From assembly GCA_003554345.1 (NCBI GenBank), contig PWGE01000365.1, positions 1-7,975 of the forward strand: a stretch of 7,975 nt of DNA, in the 5' to 3' direction. The notes under the pieces were generated by a model. The model was not told where the DNA came from, did no database searches, and saw nothing but the letters and a program-made list of their open reading frames with translations. The position numbers and the translations under genes are program-made. Positions 6,535-7,975 of this stretch are shown in pieces. This stretch comes from T1SED10-198M sp003554345 [NCBI: Candidatus Sumerlaeota bacterium]. Its GTDB lineage: Bacteria; Sumerlaeota; T1SED10-198M. Position 1 is the first letter of the stretch, and each line of letters starts with the position of its first letter.

Positions 6535-7428
6535 ATGAGAAGTTTTTTGTTTACTTTAATTTTCTGTTGTGGATGTCTTTTATTCGCTCAATTTTCCCTG
6601 CCTTTTATTGATGATTTTTCCGGAGAAGATCCGGGATGGAGTGAGTCTGTTGTTACTCCTGACTCTGTAGCTGATAATAATCATCAACTGGAGCGAAACG
6701 TTACGACTGCTGATATTCAGGCATTGGATGAGGATTTTGAAGCTCCTCAGGATAGTAATGGAGAGTTTCTGGTAATGGAAGTCAATGTTTACGATGAAGT
6801 GGAACAATGTGTAGCCCTGGTGCTGGATCAGGACCTTGATGATATTGTGGTAGAATGGCGGAAAATGGTATGGATCGAACCCGGCTGGACTACTGCTACC
6901 TCGGAATTTGCCGGAGTGGCGGTGAGGGCGAATGATCTTCTATCAACAGTTGGAGCTGATGCTGGATTTATGGATGATGGATACATGTTGCGCGTGCGAA
7001 CGGATTATTCCGGTACTCTTGGTTCTTATGCCGCTACGAAAAAGGTGGTAGGTAATGATCGTCAAAGTCCACCTGATGGGAAATGGCTTCTCTTTGAAGA
7101 AGGCTCTGATGGTGAAGGAGTGCATTGGGATTCAACTTTAATAAATATTAATCCTGATCCCGATGGTGATCCTATCCGTGTGACCAATCTCTGGGTAACC
7201 TACCGCATTGAGGCGGTTGGGAATTGGATTCGTTATTATATCAATGAGGACCTGGTATTTACAATTTATGATGATGAGTTTTCTTCCGGAAACGTTATTC
7301 TCTTTATGTGGGACCAATGGGATTCAGCAACTGACGAAGAGAATAAGGTTTTGTCAATTGTTGACTATATTGAAGTAGATGAATACGTTGAACCCACCTC
7401 TGCTGCCAGCTGGTCATTGTTTAGATAA
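6535..7428 (+). CDS. Exported LamG/ConA-like beta-sandwich protein of unknown function
   Basis: This 297-residue protein starts with a signal peptide (hydrophobic LFTLIFCCGCLLFAQ, likely cleaved at FA-Q near residue 18-19). The cysteines at 11, 12 and 14 do not make a standard lipobox. The mature part looks like one concanavalin/LamG-type beta sandwich: an opening FIDDFSG, strands around DGYMLRVRTDY, then WVTYRIEAVGNWIRYYINEDLVFTIYD (quoted in parts) and SGNVILFMWDQWD, the usual pattern of surface-binding or sugar-related domains. It is acidic and Asp-rich, possibly binding calcium. No catalytic residues are recognisable. The end, AASWSLFR, matches the tail of the frameshifted exported protein (ATDWTQFE). 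It is a single-gene unit with its own promoter and terminator. I do not know its ligand or a named family. Confidence 0.8.
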   Translation: MRSFLFTLIFCCGCLLFAQFSLPFIDDFSGEDPGWSESVVTPDSVADNNHQLERNVTTADIQALDEDFEAPQDSNGEFLVMEVNVYDEVEQCVALVLDQDLDDIVVEWRKMVWIEPGWTTATSEFAGVAVRANDLLSTVGADAGFMDDGYMLRVRTDYSGTLGSYAATKKVVGNDRQSPPDGKWLLFEEGSDGEGVHWDSTLININPDPDGDPIRVTNLWVTYRIEAVGNWIRYYINEDLVFTIYDDEFSSGNVILFMWDQWDSATDEENKVLSIVDYIEVDEYVEPTSAASWSLFR

Positions 7429-7449
7429 TTGACGCTGTTTTAGCTCAAT

Positions 7450-7489
7450 AAGAGCCGTGGACCTGAGACAGGTTCACGGCTCTTTTTTT
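7450..7489 (+). terminator. Strong intrinsic terminator of the second exported-protein gene
   Basis: A 15-pair stem (7450-7464 with 7470-7484, one G-T pair) closes a GAGAC loop and runs into seven Ts (7483-7489). It begins 22 bases after the stop. The CCGTGG...TTCACGG core is the same as in the terminator at 4824, though loops and outer pairs differ. Confidence 0.93.
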
Positions 7490-7543
7490 ATGCTGTAGAG
7501 ATGTTTGTGAAAAAAAATAATTTCATCAGACCCGGAGAAGAGA

Positions 7544-7575
7544 TTTCACGGGATGGACAGGATGAAACAGGATAA
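7544..7575 (+). repeat. Degenerate ACAGGAT-type intergenic repeat
   Basis: Reads TTTCACGGGATGGACAGG then ATGAAACAGGAT, a short unit of about 10 bases (nnACAGGATg) repeated with drift. From general knowledge, text of this form recurs between genes in many environmental bacterial genomes; its function is not known to me. Confidence 0.55.
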
Positions 7576-7603
7576 GAACAAAAAGATTAAGAATTCAGAA
7601 TAT

Positions 7604-7632
7604 TTGCATCGATATACAGGATGTACAGGATA
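7604..7632 (+). repeat. 29-base repeat, copy A (TTGCATCGAT...CAGGATA)
   Basis: Begins TTGCATCGAT and ends CAGGATA. It matches copy B at 7806-7834 at 24 of 29 positions and carries two ACAGGAT units. Confidence 0.75.
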
Positions 7633-7670
7633 GGGAGTAAAGACAAACAAACCCCGGAATGAGAATGTAT

Positions 7671-7698
7671 CACGCAAAGCTCGCCAAGCCCGCAAAGT
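7671..7698 (+). repeat. ACGCAAAG-type intergenic repeat
   Basis: CACGCAAAGCTCGCCAAG followed by CCCGCAAAGT is a degenerate run of the 'ACGCAAAG' motif, another dispersed intergenic text commonly seen beside the ACAGGAT type in diverse bacteria. A weaker echo (GACGAAGTCCGCAAGG) follows at about 7730-7745. Confidence 0.5.
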
Positions 7699-7805
7699 AA
7701 TACATACCAGAGATAAATCAAGAAATAAGACGAAGTCCGCAAGGAAGATGAAAATCTTTTGGAAAAGAGGAGAAAAGAGAAAGAAAACAGAAACCAGAAA
7801 ATTAC

Positions 7806-7834
7806 TTGCATCGATGCACAGGATAGTCAGGATA
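7806..7834 (+). repeat. 29-base repeat, copy B
   Basis: Second copy of the unit at 7604, 202 bases downstream. Here the start contains a perfect 12-base palindrome TGCATCGATGCA (7807-7818), imperfect in copy A. Confidence 0.75.
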
Positions 7835-7890
7835 TCAGAAAAAAGATGATCTCATCTGACCTAAAAAAGAGATTTAACATGATGAACAGG

Positions 7891-7975
7891 GTGCGCCAGG
7901 AAAAGCTTTTAGATTCTTGTCGGTTGAAGTCCGGCATAGGTAAGGTCTAACCAGCCGCCTATCACCAAATGGTAC
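7891..7975 (+). mobile_element. Probable 5' end of a group II intron (continues past the window)
   Basis: The sequence changes character abruptly at GTGCGCCAGG (7891), matching the GTGYG 5' boundary of group II introns. It is then rich in pairing: TGTCGG/CCGGCA (7919-7924 with 7931-7936) around TTGAAGT, and ATAGG/CCTAT (7936-7940 with 7958-7962) enclosing GGT/ACC. The order GTGCGCC, GG-TTGAAGTCC-GG, then TAACCAGCC resembles the start of domain I in bacterial introns. The rest, including any reverse transcriptase, lies outside. It interrupts an ACAGG repeat unit. The call is based on remembered family patterns, so it is moderate. Confidence 0.5.

Larger units (their letters stand above)
7490..7890. 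other. Gene-free, purine-rich region with dispersed repeats
   Basis: About 400 bases with no credible protein gene. The plus strand is strongly A/G-rich, which by itself opens short frames on both strands (for example 7759-7950 plus and 7587-7811 minus); these lack ribosome sites, cross the repeats and have low-complexity composition. A small hairpin AGATG-ATCT-CATCT lies at 7844-7857. Confidence 0.6.

Noticed and set aside
6535-6579. Lipoprotein signal from the cysteines at residues 11-14
   Set aside because: The residues before the cysteines (F-C-C-G) do not fit the lipobox; a standard cleavage at FA-Q is more likely.
7587-7811. 74-codon minus-strand reading frame, hydrophobic start
   Set aside because: It is the complement of the same purine-rich repeat region; the Phe/Leu/Ser-rich product reflects composition and spans the repeats.
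7544-7834. Possible CRISPR array from the recurring ACAGGAT units
   Set aside because: Units are short, drift in sequence and are unevenly spaced, with no constant repeat-spacer pattern and no cas genes.
7759-7950. 63-codon plus-strand reading frame
   Set aside because: It has no ribosome site, is Lys/Arg-rich because of the purine-rich DNA, crosses a 29-base repeat, and runs into the probable intron boundary.

Overview
The window looks like bacterial chromosome from a diderm (Gram-negative type) organism outside the well-studied groups, with moderate-to-low GC. Evidence is the secreted SurA/PpiC-like folding factor with a signal peptide, the exported beta-sandwich proteins ending their leaders in F-A-Q, and intergenic 'ACAGGAT'/'ACGCAAAG' repeat text of the kind scattered through genomes of many environmental phyla. 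I cannot assign a phylum from sequence alone.

Left half (1-3408, minus strand): a tightly packed run of four genes read leftward: metX (homoserine O-acyltransferase), metW (its usual methyltransferase-like partner, 4-base ATGA overlap), a WecG/TagA/CpsF-family GT26 glycosyltransferase (2-base gap), and uvrC (8-base overlap), whose C-terminal half lies beyond the left edge. A good extended -10 promoter sits about 30 bases before metX, which leaves too short a leader for a riboswitch. The run joins methionine synthesis, surface-polymer glycosylation and nucleotide excision repair in one probable transcript.

Middle and right (3409-7490, plus strand): two exported beta-sandwich (LamG/concanavalin-like) proteins flank a secreted double-parvulin folding factor. 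The two exported-protein genes share a promoter layout (TTGACA, 12 bases, TGTATTA), strong GGAGG ribosome sites, a similar terminator, and a C-terminal tail ending W-[ST]-x-F-[ER]. The first of them is broken by a one-base frameshift near 4551. Its terminator falls inside the start of the parvulin gene, where the same bases encode that protein's signal peptide. This arrangement suggests attenuated expression of a folding factor downstream of an abundant secreted protein.

Right end (7491-7975): no protein gene. It holds degenerate dispersed intergenic repeats and then, from about 7891, what looks like the 5' end of a group II intron (GTGCG start followed by structured RNA-like sequence) inserted within one of these repeats and running off the window.
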